From the NCBI GenBank assembly GCA_947095585.1, contig OX352763.1, positions 106,805,908-106,869,907 on the forward strand: 64,000 nt of DNA. Direction: 5' to 3'. The position numbers were made by a program, and so were the translations under genes. The DNA is from Nephrocerus scutellatus. Its lineage: Eukaryota > Arthropoda > Insecta > Diptera > Pipunculidae. The notes under the pieces are model-generated. The model saw only the letters and a list, made by a program, of their open reading frames with translations, was not told the origin of the DNA and did not search any database. This document shows positions 11,681 through 24,215 of this stretch, in pieces (positions within the stretch are counted from its first letter, which is position 1; the number at the start of each line of letters is the position of its first letter).

Positions 11681-13856
11681 TCATGTCATGCAATGGATTC
11701 AACTTTCCCAAACTGGCAGAAGCGTGGATCGCCCGCGACAAACGCGTCGCAGAACTGTACCATCATTGCCTAGCCGAATTGGGGTAAAAGGGTAAGTAAG
11801 TAAGTACTGCATTGCTTCTTATTATACACTCTGCGACTTATGAATAGGGACAGCCATTATAAGAATTTCTTCGTAAATTATCTTTAATTTTTTGAGGATA
11901 AATTAAATTACCTCTTTTTTTATAAAAAAGGGAATAATAAATTAGTCCCACTCACCGAGCCAAATTTTATGGTTCTTTGTTTACTTTCATCGAAATAAGT
12001 GACTTGCTGAATTACGACAATGGAATATATTAGTAATACAAAGAGAAACATTGAATCTACAAGCAGGAGAAAACTATAAACTTTTCGCCGCACAGTTGTG
12101 ACTTTTTTGCCTTTTGTCACTGAAAACATCTACACTTCCATATAAACTGGTAAAGGGATTTCGAGGACGTAAATCCAAATAGTATAAGTTTAACTTTTTG
12201 GCCGCACAAAGTTAAGCCATTTTCTAAATTGAATATCCTCGCACCCATCCTTTGATTCAATTTAAGGTTTATGTGTTCATAATTATATAGGAGATCCGCT
12301 AGTGCGGTCAACTGGCACTGCTCTAATGGTATAGTAATTTTAGGGGAAAAACGGGAGACTTGTTTACTGTCTCCTTCTTACTTTCATCCTGTTGACTGGC
12401 GCATTGGTAAATAATTAAAAATTTACTCCTCGGAAAACGCGAACACTGCAGGAGGAATGAGGATTAATTAGTCTCCTGCTCGTAAACCTACTCTAATAAA
12501 TAATTCCATTGCGGAACACTTTGTTCAGTAGTTCATAGTAGCAGTAGTGGTAGCTACGATTCCTCTTTTTCAAATACCCGTAGGTGTTAATTCGGTTAAA
12601 TTACACGAGAGCGTAATTTCAATTAGCAGCACATCATGCGATACCACCTTACATTTGGTTGATCGATTTCCTATTTGCATAGAGAACAGTCGTTAGCTTT
12701 CGAACAGGCGACAAGCGACTGAAAGTGACTTTTAACGGGCTCATTATTTGATGTCCCAGCGCTTTAATGCAAATATTTTCAATTCTTCTATACTGAGATG
12801 CTGCCAATAGGAAATCGGTTCCATAAGTATTATGGTAAATATGCCCAAGAAACAGCATAATAAATCCCTACAAAAATTTATCCACTCAAGGATCCTCATT
12901 TAACTCTCAGCAATTTTATTATTCTTGGTCCTTGAACTAAATCTTGACTAGGTATACTTATGAATATTGGAGCAAAGGAACAGAACCGCAAATCGGTTCA
13001 AGGCATTCCTCCTCCAGCAAATCGCGTTATGATAATTAAATCCAGCATAATTCAATATCAAGGAGCAAGGAATTGAATTTCCCTTCAATGATTCTAGAGG
13101 TTATCCAAGTGAAAGGAAATTTCGTCCTCGTCCATTCGTTATTTCCACCAATTTTTTTTAACTGACAATGCACAACAACTACTCGTACATGATTAATAGG
13201 AAAATATTGAATGACAATAATGGATTCCAGGCAGTATCGCCAGCAGTGAAGCAATGATGTGGCTGAGCGTATTTCTGTTTGCATGAATGATGTCCTTTGT
13301 ATCGCTCGCGAATTATGAAGGGATGCCAAAGCATACTGCAGAGTTTTTCTCTTCTTTCCCAAAGGAAAGTAAAATAAATCGTATTTTTTGGTAGTCCCAT
13401 GTATGATGACAGTGGGAAATCAATAAAATGAATTAAGTGGATTGGTTTTTTTTCAAGGTATGAGTAGGGTGGCGGAAGATTTTCAAAGTGGACGAAATGT
13501 TTTGTTCTTTTTGGTATTGCTAACAATGGTAGATATCTCATACTATATTAAATGGAAAAATCTGTTTCTCAAATATTTAGTTCATTTTTATGGGCACATG
13601 AATGTTCCACTATAGATAATCTAAAGAACTATGATAAAAAGCATAACCAGATAAATTCAGATATATGCCAACCTTTCATAAAGTTTTTGGTCAGGTATTC
13701 CAATGACCAATATTGTGACTTTAAGAGGCCTATCGTATCAAGAAAATTAAATAAACTGCGACTGGGTACCTTGGCTGAAGAAAATAAAAGTTTTTGAAGA
13801 TCACAAGAGCGTCAATGTCTCTTTGGAACTTCGTCAGCATTCTAGTTGCTTCTGAA
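11681..13856. other. AT-rich spacer, no supported gene
   Basis: Open frames here, the longest 120 codons at 13179-13541 on the minus strand, overlap one another and have biased composition. None shows a domain, signal peptide or exon borders. Confidence 0.45.
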
Positions 13857-13915
13857 GAATATTATCTAAAACCGGAGTCCGGTCCTGGCCCCCTGCAGAA
13901 AATTTTTCCACTGTT
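13857..13915 (-). mobile_element. RTE 3'-end remnant
   Basis: About 60 bp matching the minus-strand RTE 3' terminus seen at 2951-3010 and 37680-37740 ('gtccggtcctggcc' followed by 'tgcagaaaatttttccac'). Too short to be anything but a heavily 5'-truncated or decayed insertion. Confidence 0.55.
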
Positions 13916-14079
13916 AGCGATGGTAGTACTAATATCAATATTTTTAACCCCAGGAATTACTCTTACTGCATTTAAGGCGAGTCATAGAGTCATATCACTT
14001 GGGCATAGTTTTTTTTAAAGAATACCATAGCCCATTTGGCAGACACTGCGATCTAAAGGATCTATTGTATCTTTTGGTG

Positions 14080-14965
14080 TATTTACTCTAAGAGACATAC
14101 CACCTTTATCGTGAAGGATATTATGTCCTCAGTGGCAGAATTTCTCGACTCCCTTGTCAAACATATTTTTTGGGCATTCACAGAGAATATGCTCGGATGA
14201 CTCATCATCCTCAGAGCAGAACCTGCATTGTGTCTCTGAGCGTATACCAATTTTGTAAAGGTGACACCGCAAGCCACAATGACCTGTTAGAAAACTCATC
14301 AGCTGCCTAATGCTATCCCTATTTAAATTTAGGCTTTCCTTATAATAAAAGTGCCTATTTAATTGTTTGGATTGCCTCAGCCCCGGGACGTTATCCCTAT
14401 GGGCCAAAGGAAGTTTGTGTTCCCAACAATTTATCAGTCCTGTGGCGGCAGCCTAGTTGACACCACAGTAGGGTTCAGGTTTTATGAACACAGATTCCGA
14501 GACAGCCCTAGCTAGTCTGCATATTCGTTGCCTGCAATTCCCTGATGACCAGGGACCCAACGAAGTTTTACTCTGTAGTGTATGGCAAGAGATTGCAGTG
14601 CATCGTAGCAGTTTTTTACTGGTAACGAGTATATTAAGTTGGACGACAACGCGTTAAGTGTTGCCTGGCTATCTGAAAAGATATATTATATAGCGTCCTT
14701 CATTCCTTTACTAAGGTTACTGGCGCAGATCTCAATGCCATGAAGAAAACCGTGGGATTTTTCCCCATTGGTATCGAGACTTTGGTGTTGGGTCCAAAGA
14801 CACCAGCTCCATCTCCACTTTCCGTCTTCGATCCATCTGTGCACCAAGCCAGACCTCTAGCGTCCAGTGTAGGAACACTATTGCACCAGTTTGCCCGGTT
14901 CAATATTTCTACCTCATTTAACCTCCCGAAACAGTACTCCCTGACCATAATGTTGTTCAGAACAT
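14080..14965 (-). mobile_element. I-clade LINE, RNase H and C-terminal remnant
   Basis: Minus-strand reading gives an RNase H start (LAWCTDGSKTESGDGAGVF, with the expected D of TDGS near 14830). Further downstream comes the C-terminal cysteine block (CRFCSEDDESSEHILCECP near 14170-14230) preceded by SFLTGHCGLRCHLYKIGI. This order is typical of I-superfamily LINEs that carry an RNase H after the RT. Frames are broken between the blocks. Confidence 0.75.
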
Positions 14966-15059
14966 GTCTCTTTCACGAAGTAAGTTAAGAATTTTCAAGT
15001 GTCCCACATAGTCACCTGGTTTGTACCCATATTCTATTCTGAAAGATCACTTAATAAAA

Positions 15060-16600
15060 TTAGGGGAATGGCAGCTGTAGTCTGTGCGAAGAGGCAGAGG
15101 AGACCCCGTGCAAATGCGAAGTAAGGATCCGATAGTAGGTATAGAAAGAGGATGCCACCAGCATGCTGTGCGAAAAGGCGAAGAAAACAACGAGCCATCT
15201 TTTCGACGAATGCGGAGTAATAATCCGACTTAGAAGGGACCTTGTTGGAACTCCTGCAATCTTGGAGTATGGGATGAATTCTCTGGGTTCTCTAAATATA
15301 ATTAGTTTCTTAAGACCAAAATACGCTTACCTCAGAAGCCAATTATGTCGATGTTATCAGACAGGAAACTCAGCTGTAAGTCTAATATACAATTTGGGAC
15401 TAAGAAAGTATGTATTGCCCTATATGTTGGCAGCAAAACCATTCGTATGATATGGGGACTGCAGCCGAGGATGGTTCTGGAGCTGTACATAGCAGTGGTG
15501 CGGCCTATTCTGACGTTGGTCTGGTCTGGTGGCCGGCGATTAATAAAAAGTACAATGTCAGCAAGCTAAGAAGAATACAAAGATCACCAGCTGTTGGCAT
15601 AACTGGACCACTTCAGTCCTGTCCCATCGATGCTCTAAACACAATCCTACACTTACAACCTCCCGACCTACTTATTAAATACGCTGCGACGTGCCGCCCG
15701 GTCCGGTTAAAAGAATCTGGGTGGTTGTTTCCAAACCATACGGATACGGCCAGTGCAATATATTTTAGTTGCTACCAAAGAACATGATACCATCTTTAAC
15801 CGACTACTGCACTCCTAAAATTCACATCAATCATAGCTTTGCCGAAGAGTTTCCAACTCGAGCAAAGTTGAAAGGACGGGAGAATCGTGTGACTTTTTGA
15901 TGTAACTCTGTTCACCGATGGGTCCAAGATGAGAAATGAAGTGCTGGATTTTTCATTGAAAACCTTAACCTTTCAGGGTCCTACAAGCTACCTGACTATG
16001 CTAGTATCTTCCAGGCGGAGATCTTAGCTATAAGAGAGGCATGCAGAGCCCTATCTTACAATACCGCAGTAGCGGGCAGTGTCGGCATATCCGTAGACAG
16101 GATTCGTCAGGCATGCAGTTCCAGGCCGAACTGGCTTCAAAAAAACAAAAAAAATTTCGTCACACTGAACATTGACTGTGCTGAGACAGTCTGCTTTCCT
16201 TTGAGCTTCGTCAGCGAACGTGTTCTTTCCTTCCTTACCGCCAAATCATAGCTAAGTTGATTTAATTTGACCAATAGCACCACGTCGAGAGCGATGTGGC
16301 CTTCCTATAATAAAAACAAATCCACCGAGCTGTTCTCTAAATCTCGGAAATATATTTCCAGAGTGGTTGAGATAATCACGGGCCACTGGCTGGTGGGCAG
16401 CCACGAAGACAAACTGGGAATCCCTCAGATCCATTCTCTCATTCGTTTTCTTTGCAAGTGTACGACCCTTGCGGTTCTCCGTTTCCGCAAATTTAATAAT
16501 TGCTTCTTTTCCGACCTGAAGGAGCTTTCACAGTACTATTTGATATCGTACCTTAATGCTATAGGTTGAATATAACTATGCACAACCATCTTTCTTTCTA
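15060..16600 (+). mobile_element. I-clade LINE remnant (RT tail, RNase H, C-terminus)
   Basis: 15060-15350 carries a cysteine-block piece like the 310-bp satellite monomer. From 15440 the RT C-terminal region is readable (VRPIL; LVWWPAINKKYNVSKLRRIQ; SCPIDALNTILHLQPPDLL). RNase H follows at 15900-16130 (LFTDGSKM; NLSGSYKLPDYASIFQAEIL; SVDRIRQACSS). The last part at 16250-16560 has VEIITGHWLVGSH and FFSDLKELSQYY. Many frameshifts are present. Confidence 0.7.
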
Positions 16601-17122
16601 GGAGATTTCCTGAGGACAGTGATAGCTATACGGACCTCGAAAAGTCGGCGAGGACCGCCGCTACTCTACATAACTGAGATCTATTGGTATTGAGGAAGGC
16701 TATAGGGATAAGGTAAAGATGACACAAGTCATGGGAATGCGAAATAGATCCACATGGCTCGCAGTGGTGCAACATTCCTCACAATAAACCAATCGATTCC
16801 GGGGATTGATAAAATATCGCCGGAATGGATCACTTAAAGAATTTCTTGGTGACCAATTTAATTACTTGGTTTATACCTTTGTTTCAACAGTAGCTTTATA
16901 GCACATCACACTGTATGGGATGGGTTGCGTAAGAGATAACACACATTTTGGATGGACAGAAGAAGAAGGAGAAACATGGGGTCAGTGACTGCACTGCACA
17001 ATTGAAAAAAAAAACTTTTATTAAAAGCCCTTCTTTTTGTCTTTGTGATCACAAACACGAAATCACAGAGTCTTAGAACCAATGAATTGCTTTTGAAAGA
17101 TTCGTCATAAAAGGCTACTTAC
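16601..17122. other. Spacer and start of an intron, no recognised gene
   Basis: Contains possible I-clade 3' UTR wording near 16750 ('gatccacatggc'). From 17122 downwards it is the first intron of the minus-strand gene whose exon lies at 17123-17580. Confidence 0.4.
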
Positions 17123-17580
17123 GACATATTATCTCCTCCTCCGCCGACACAGCCACTTCGTCGCGGGCGACTCTTTCTTCGTCGACGACGTCGCCTCTCA
17201 GACGATGCTGTACTCAAGAGAACATGCTGACTCAGTGACTTTTGATGGGAGCCACCACCACCGCCTCTGCCACTGGGAACTGATGGCACCGGCATTTGGC
17301 CACTCGATGCTAATCGTCGCCCTGTTGCTGTGCTTGATGGTAACAAACTATTGTTGTTGTTGTTATTATTTATATTATTGCTGCTGCTACTGATGCTATT
17401 ATTGTTAGGATGTCCACTCATTGATGGTGATGGTGCTGCAATGCCTGCGACAGCGACAACAATTTGTCCATCACCAAATCCCCCAGCTGAACTGACAGTG
17501 TCTGTCGACTGTATTGTTGTGGCGGATTTAGAGTTTCTTCCGCTGAAGCTGTGATTGACTTTGCGCCACATACGTTCCAT
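17123..17580 (-). CDS. First coding exon of an unidentified gene (partial)
   Basis: An ATG at 17580 (context CCTAAAATGG) opens 152 codons plus two bases, ending at a consensus donor TC|GTAAGT (17122-17117). The predicted N-terminus MERMWRKVNHSFSGRNSKS is followed by Ser/Gly/Ala-rich low complexity, a poly-Asn run (residues 59-77), a PSVPSGRGGGGGS linker and a strongly basic cluster of eight Arg and Lys (about 129-141) that could act as a nuclear localisation signal. No folded domain is visible; the piece looks disordered. The rest of the protein must be encoded below 17117 on the minus strand, but no convincing second exon was found there. Dipteran-style homopolymer repeats and the clean splice site make a real gene likely. 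Function is unknown. Confidence 0.7.
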
Positions 17581-18960
17581 TTTAGGAATTGCACTGTGCG
17601 TTCTTAAAGGTGGGCCAGGTGTGCGTTATGTGTAAGGAAGTATCTATGATGATTTATATCTACTAAGGTAAATTTTTCTAATACATATAGGATTTGTGAT
17701 GAATGCGACTCAAGAGGGTGACGACAACGCATCCAGAGACGAGAGGAACAACGATCCTTGTGTGCTTTTGTAATATTTACTTTGAAACTTTTGTCACTAG
17801 CTGTTAATTGCAATTTTGTTTCCTTATTCGGTTCACTTTTTTAATTAATTACACGTCCTCACAACAACGTGTTTTTTAAACAAACAAACAAACAGGAAAT
17901 CTCTGCGGAAGGTAGGTCTATACTCTATACTCTATAGGAACAAACAGTCAGTGAGATAATTACGCACACGCAGGCACCTTTTGTCGTACGCTTTTTCTCT
18001 CTAAATCTTTTGTACACGCATCATCCATTACCGCAGTCCTTACACTTTCCCCCGTTCATTTGTCATTTTTCGTCGGTGTTTCGCGTATCCACATTTTGTG
18101 CGTTCATTTTTGTGCGTAATGTTGCATCGAGTGTAGCAGGTAAGGCAAGAAGGATGCACAGAGTCAAGTAAGACCTGAAAGCACAAAATTGTTATGTTTT
18201 TTAATTGAATCGAAATATCACAAAATACACTCAGAAAACACACTGCACAGTAAATTGATCGTGAAATGAAAATATTTGGATTTCATTTTGGAGGAACGTG
18301 AAATTTTTAAAAAAGATTGGAGCTTGCTGGGAATTAAGTAATAATGTAATTGCAGTTGTCTGTTTGTTTGTCCGTTTGTCTATATGGGTATAACGCTGGT
18401 GGTAGGTGGCGCTGGATTCGATATATTAACGAAAAGTTCATATTCACACCATACTTTCCTTTGGTGCACCGATAAGTTTATGTTTTCTTGGACCAGATAG
18501 GTGGCTCTGGACTCGAGATATTTATGAAAACGTGTTTTGTAGTCTGTGAGAGGTGCTGCGATTTCATATGCAAATTTATGGTGAAAAATGTTGAAATGGT
18601 AAAATGATGAATGGTAAAATGGTAAATAAAGAAAAAGATTTCATTATTTTTGACGGGTTCTCATTACTAGTTAAGTAGTAAATAAAGGAAGGAAGATAAA
18701 TTTTCTTAGAACAGCTATGTTCAACCCAGTCAGCGATGGAGCAACACTTGTAAGCCATACGTATATGCGAACAAATTGGTAATTCTAATGTAACATCTCA
18801 AAATGAATCCTTTTTAAAAGGCATTTTAATCCTAAACTTGGAAAACCTGGCAGCTATCTTTTCTTTTATTAGAGTAAATAGAAGAAGAGATGTTTCTCAA
18901 ATCAGTGGTGCCTGTTAATAGTCAGCGCTCGTTTAAAGAAAGTTTAGGGGATAGAAGCAA
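17581..18960 (-). other. Probable 5' flank/UTR of the 17580 gene; dispersed repeat inside
   Basis: Non-coding sequence upstream of the ATG at 17580. No clear initiator or TATA box could be assigned. About 18360-18600 carries wording ('tctgtttgtttgtccgtttg', 'gtaggtggcgctgg') related to the dispersed repeat at 791-1430. Confidence 0.35.
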
Positions 18961-19029
18961 AGGAAATGTTAGAGAATTTATTTAAACCTGTTAATACTAG
19001 GACTAAGCAGAAGTAATGTAAGAGCCATT

Positions 19030-19750
19030 TCAGGGTTTCTAACAGAGCGTTGTAGAAGAAAACGATACATAAATAAATCAGGGATAAAAGCTGAAGACAG
19101 CTGCAGGATTTGGAGAAGTGGTGGAGACACCGGGAAATCATCTCAACGATCGCGGAGCTAGCGATAAAAGGAAGCATAGGTATAGATGCCAGCTACAAGC
19201 TTTGCGAAAAGGTGGATAAAACCCAGGGGCAACTGCTCAATGAATGCGAAGCAACGATCCGGCGGAGAAGATACCATGTGGAAACTCGCGCGATCTGGGA
19301 GTCTGAGCAAAATTCTCTGAGTCCTCTCAATACGATTAGATTCTTAAGACCTATTGATATGGAGGTGGTGTTGTATGGATAGGGTGAACAATACCGCTAA
19401 GGCAGAACTCTGCGGGAAGTAGTCGTAGAGTTATTACAGGAACTCTAAGAGAGCATTGTAGACTGGAAGGTCTCCTTAGAAATTAGGTATAGAAGCGGAA
19501 GACAGCAGCAGGATGTAGAGAGGTGGAGGAGACCCTGTGGTATTATCTAAACAAATGCGGAGCAATGATCCAACAGAAGGGATAGAAAAGAATGCTAGCT
19601 GCAGCTTTGCGGATTGGCGGAGGAAACTTCAACCATGTTGGAACTGATGCGATTTTGGAATTCGAGCAAAATTTTCTGAGTCCTCTCAACACCATTAAGT
19701 TCCTAAGACTCATTGGAATGGAGGGGTGCTGTACGTAAAGAGTAGCAGGT
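19030..19750 (+). repeat. Diverged monomers of the 310-bp LINE-derived satellite
   Basis: Units begin near 19038 ('gtttctaacagagcgttgta') and 19431 ('gaactctaagagagcattgt'), with the internal blocks 'gaagacagc.gcaggat', 'aatgcgaagcaacgatccgg' and 'ctctgagtcctctcaatacg'. They are clearly related to the homogeneous array that follows but differ by many substitutions and indels. Confidence 0.8.
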
Positions 19751-21920
19751 GTTTCTAACAGAGCATTGTAGACTGAAAGGACACTTAAGAATATTACGCA
19801 TAGAATCGGAAGACAACTGCAGGATGTGGAGGGGTGGAGGAAACCGCGGGCATCTTCTCAACGAATGCGGAGCAACGATTCAACATAGAAGGTACCATGT
19901 TAGAACTCATGTAATTTTGGAGTTTGAGCAAAATTCTCTGAGTCCTCTCAACACCATTAGGTTCTTAAGACTCATTGTAATGTAGGGGTGCTGTACGTAT
20001 AGGGTAACCAATACCCCTTAGACAGAAGTAAGGGAGAATTCGTCAAAAAGTCATTACGTGGTTTCCAACAGAGCGTTGTAGACTGAAAGGACACTTAAGA
20101 ATATTACGCATAGAATCGGAAGACAACTGCAGGATGTGGAGGGGTGGAGGAAACCGCGGGCATCTTCTCAACGAATGCGGAGCAACGATTCAACATAGAA
20201 GGTACCATGTTAGAACTCATGTAATTTTGGAGTTTGAGCAAAATTCTCTGAGTCCTCTCAACACCATTAGGTTCTTAAGACTCATTGTAATGTAGGGGTG
20301 CTGTACGTATAGGGTAACCAATACCCCTTAGACAGAAGTAAGGGAGAATTCGTCAAAAAGTCATTACGTGGTTTCCAACAGAGCGTTGTAGACTGAAAGG
20401 ACACTTAAGAATATTACGCATAGAATCGGAAGACAACTGCAGGATGTGGAGGGGTGGAGGAAACCGCGGGCATCTTCTCAACGAATGCGGAGCAACGATT
20501 CAACATAGAAGGTACCATGTTAGAACTCATGTAATTTTGGAGTTTGAGCAAAATTCTCTGAGTCCTCTCAACACCATTAGGTTCTTAAGACTCATTGTAA
20601 TGTAGGGGTGCTGTACGTATAGGGTAACCAATACCCCTTAGACAGAAGTAAGGGAGAATTCGTCAAAAAGTCATTACGTGGTTTCCAACAGAGCGTTGTA
20701 GACTGAAAGGACACTTAAGAATATTACGCATAGAATCGGAAGACAACTGCAGGATGTGGAGGGGTGGAGGAAACCGCGGGCATCTTCTCAACGAATGCGG
20801 AGCAACGATTCAACATAGAAGGTACCATGTTAGAACTCATGTAATTTTGGAGTTTGAGCAAAATTCTCTGAGTCCTCTCAACACCATTAGGTTCTTAAGA
20901 CTCATTGTAATGTAGGGGTGCTGTACGTATAGGGTAACCAATACCCCTTAGACAGAAGTAAGGGAGAATTCGTCAAAAAGTCATTACGTGGTTTCCAACA
21001 GAGCGTTGTAGACTGAAAGGACACTTAAGAATATTACGCATAGAATCGGAAGACAACTGCAGGATGTGGAGGGGTGGAGGAAACCGCGGGCATCTTCTCA
21101 ACGAATGCGGAGCAACGATTCAACATAGAAGGTACCATGTTAGAACTCATGTAATTTTGGAGTTTGAGCAAAATTCTCTGAGTCCTCTCAACACCATTAG
21201 GTTCTTAAGACTCATTGTAATGTAGGGGTGCTGTACGTATAGGGTAACCAATACCCCTTAGACAGAAGTAAGGGAGAATTCGTCAAAAAGTCATTACGTG
21301 GTTTCCAACAGAGCGTTGTAGACTGAAAGGACACTTAAGAATATTACGCATAGAATCGGAAGACAACTGCAGGATGTGGAGGGGTGGAGGAAACCGCGGG
21401 CATCTTCTCAACGAATGCGGAGCAACGATTCAACATAGAAGGTACCATGTTAGAACTCATGTAATTTTGGAGTTTGAGCAAAATTCTCTGAGTCCTCTCA
21501 ACACCATTAGGTTCTTAAGACTCATTGTAATGTAGGGGTGCTGTACGTATAGGGTAACCAATACCCCTTAGACAGAAGTAAGGGAGAATTCGTCAAAAAG
21601 TCATTACGTGGTTTCCAACAGAGCGTTGTAGACTGAAAGGACACTTAAGAATATTACGCATAGAATCGGAAGACAACTGCAGGATGTGGAGGGGTGGAGG
21701 AAACCGCGGGCATCTTCTCAACGAATGCGGAGCAACGATTCAACATAGAAGGTACCATGTTAGAACTCATGTAATTTTGGAGTTTGAGCAAAATTCTCTG
21801 AGTCCTCTCAACACCATTAGGTTCTTAAGACTCATTGTAATGTAGGGGTGCTGTACGTATAGGGTAACCAATACCCCTTAGACAGAAGTAAGGGAGAATT
21901 CGTCAAAAAGTCATTACGTG
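19751..21920 (+). repeat. 310-bp satellite: seven near-identical monomers
   Basis: Monomers start at 19751, 20061, 20371, 20681, 20991, 21301 and 21611, exactly 310 bp apart. The last six read as identical; the first differs at two positions I can see (gtttctaaca, gcattgta). Each monomer encodes a fragment like the C-terminus of an I-clade LINE ORF2: LTEHCRLKGHLR, then HLLNECGATI and SLSPLNTIRFLRL. It is closed by stops, so no long protein spans the array. Homogeneity shows recent unequal exchange, amplification or assembly-time copying. Confidence 0.95.
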
Positions 21921-22690
21921 GTTTCCAACAGAGCGTTGTAGACTGAAAGGACAATAAGAAAATTGGGGATAGAAGCGGAAGACAGCAGCAGAATGTGAAG
22001 AGGTGGAAGAGACTCCGGGAAATCATCTCAACGAATCCAAAGCCGACACTGAAGGTACCAAGTGGGAATTCACGTGATTTTGGAGTTTGAGCAAAATTTT
22101 CTGAGTCCTCTCATTACCATTATGTTCTTAAGACTCATTGTAATGGAGGGGTGCTGTACGTATAGGGTAACCAATACCCCTTAGACAGAAGTAAGGGAGA
22201 ATTCGTCAAAAAGTCATTACGTGGTTTCCAACAGAGCGTTGTAGACTGAAAGGACACTTAAGAAAATTGGGCATAGAAGCGAGAGACAGCTGCAGGATGC
22301 AGAGAGGTGAATTAGACTCCGCGAAATCATCTCAACGAATCCGAAGCCGACACTGAAGGTACCAAGTGGGAATTCACGTGATCTTGGAGTCTGAGCAAAA
22401 TTTTCTAAGTCCGTCAAAGACGTCTCAATACCATTAGGTTCTTAGGACTCATTGTAATGGAGGGCTGCTGTACGTATAGGGTAACCAATATCCCTTAGAC
22501 AGAAGTCAGGGAGAATTCGTCAACGAGTCATTACGTGGTTTCCAACAGAGCGTTGTAGACTAAAAGGACACTTAAGAAAATTGGGGATAGAAGCGAGAGA
22601 CAGCTGCAGGATGCAGAGAGGTGGATTAGACTCCGCGAAATCATCTCAACGAATCCGAAGCCGACACTGAAGGTACCAAGGGGGAATTCA
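21921..22690 (+). repeat. Diverged right-hand monomers of the 310-bp satellite
   Basis: Units start at 21921, 22224 and 22538 (spacing 303 and 314 bp). They differ from the core by substitutions and small indels, for example 'gatagaagcggaagacagcagcagaatg' wording in place of the core sequence. The last unit is cut at about 22690, where I-clade LINE coding remnants begin. Confidence 0.85.
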
Positions 22691-24215
22691 AGGAATGGAG
22701 GCTAGTGAAAGAGCACTCTTCTCTGACCACAGGGATCTCGCTTTTAATCTCGGCATTCATCCTGTCAGACAGAAAGCCTTTAGGAATATAAGGAAGACGA
22801 ACTGGAACTTGTCCAGGGAGACGTTAGAGAAGCTTTTACAAAAAAAAAATAGTATAAGAAGTAGACAGCATGGCGAACTCTGTCACTAACGCATGCCACG
22901 TATCTATGGCTGCAGCGTAGCCTACGACCTACCCAAGGGGTAAACATAGACCAGTATGGTGGTCCTCTAGTACTAGAAAACTAGTAGAATAACCTTTAAA
23001 AAGGCAAAGAGTACTCAAGAAACCTAAGACTGGGACTCCTATAAAGAGTGAATCAAACTTTATAAAAGATAGTTAAGGAATGCACAGAGGAAATTTTGGA
23101 GGCTGTTCTGTGATAAAATGGAAGATGTCTCACAGACTATTCGCCTTAGAAAGATTCTCTCCAACAACCCAACCAATTCCAGTTATTTAACAAAACCTAA
23201 TGCAAAACAGCGAATCAGGTAGGCAAGTAGCGGTTTGAAGCCTTGCTTATAAAGCAGTTCCAGACCAAATCATACCAGCGGAATTACAGAATACTCACAG
23301 TTTATCCTTTCATGGTTAGAGGCAATTCTCAAATGATGTCTAAGATTAATAAATATTCCTATGAAATGGACGGAACTTAAAGTAGCCTTCATTTTAAAAG
23401 CAGGAAAGAGCCCACGTGGTTAGCCAATGGAATAACTCTATATTCCTTTTTTTAAAAACTTTGAAAAGGTTATTAGATGTTGATAATAGAAACCAGATGA
23501 ATCTTAGCAGATGGGCTCAGTCTCAAAACGCCAAAGGCAGCACTTCACACACTGCTGCGTACGATTGACAAATCACTACATTCGTAAGAATACTCACTCA
23601 TAGTGTTCCTCGACATCGGAGGTGCAAACTGTCCTATCCATTGTCACAAAATGGGCCAAAGGCTGTGGACTAGGAGTAAGCCCGTCCAAGACAGAGCTGG
23701 TCCTCTTTATAAACAAATATAAAGTCCCAACAGTTGATCCACCCACTCATAACAGAACCAGTGAAATTTCTAGGCGATTAAAGCCGGAGCTGGTACACTG
23801 CCTATACACTGCCTTAGTAAGCCGGAGCTGGTACACTGCCTATACACTGCCTTAGTAAGTCAAATACTTATGTATGGAGCTAGTGTCTGGTGGCTGGCTC
23901 TAAGGAAATCCACCTACGTAAAACTTTTTCAGAAGGTACAACGGGCAGCCTGTATGGACATTAGTGGGGTATTAAAGACTACACCTACACGCGCCTTAGC
24001 AGTAATGTTGCAACTGACTCCTTTAGATATGTACTTGCTAGCAGAAAACTGAAATATTTGGGATATTATACATGAACAGCTTATCGAAAGTCGAAACCCG
24101 TAAACTCACTTAATATACTTTGTAATAAAAGGGGAAAGGATTTGCTCCTGTGGTACCACAATAGACCGTAACCGGCCTATGTGTGCAAAAGCAGCAACCA
24201 AACCGAACCTAACTA
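22690..24215 (+). mobile_element. I-clade LINE remnant with 3' tail
   Basis: Readable blocks include FSDHRDLAFNLGI and RNIRKTNWNLSRETLEKLL (end of the endonuclease region), then RT-tail pieces: VTKWAKGCGLGVSPSKTELVLF (23640-23710), a duplicated 'ccggagctggtacactgcct' stretch (23784-23855), YGASVWWLALRK and VQRAACMDISGVLKTTPTRAL (23870-24010). A 3' UTR like that of other copies ends in 'accgaacctaactaag' near 24212. All frames are broken. Confidence 0.75.

Noticed and set aside
13036..13541. Overlapping minus-strand frames of 108 and 120 codons
   Set aside because: Mutually overlapping, hydrophobic/aromatic biased, without motif or exon borders.
17205..17554. Plus-strand Leu/Tyr/Cys-rich frames opposite the 17123-17580 exon
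   Set aside because: Reverse translation of the poly-Asn and Ser-rich codons; no splice or start evidence on the plus strand.
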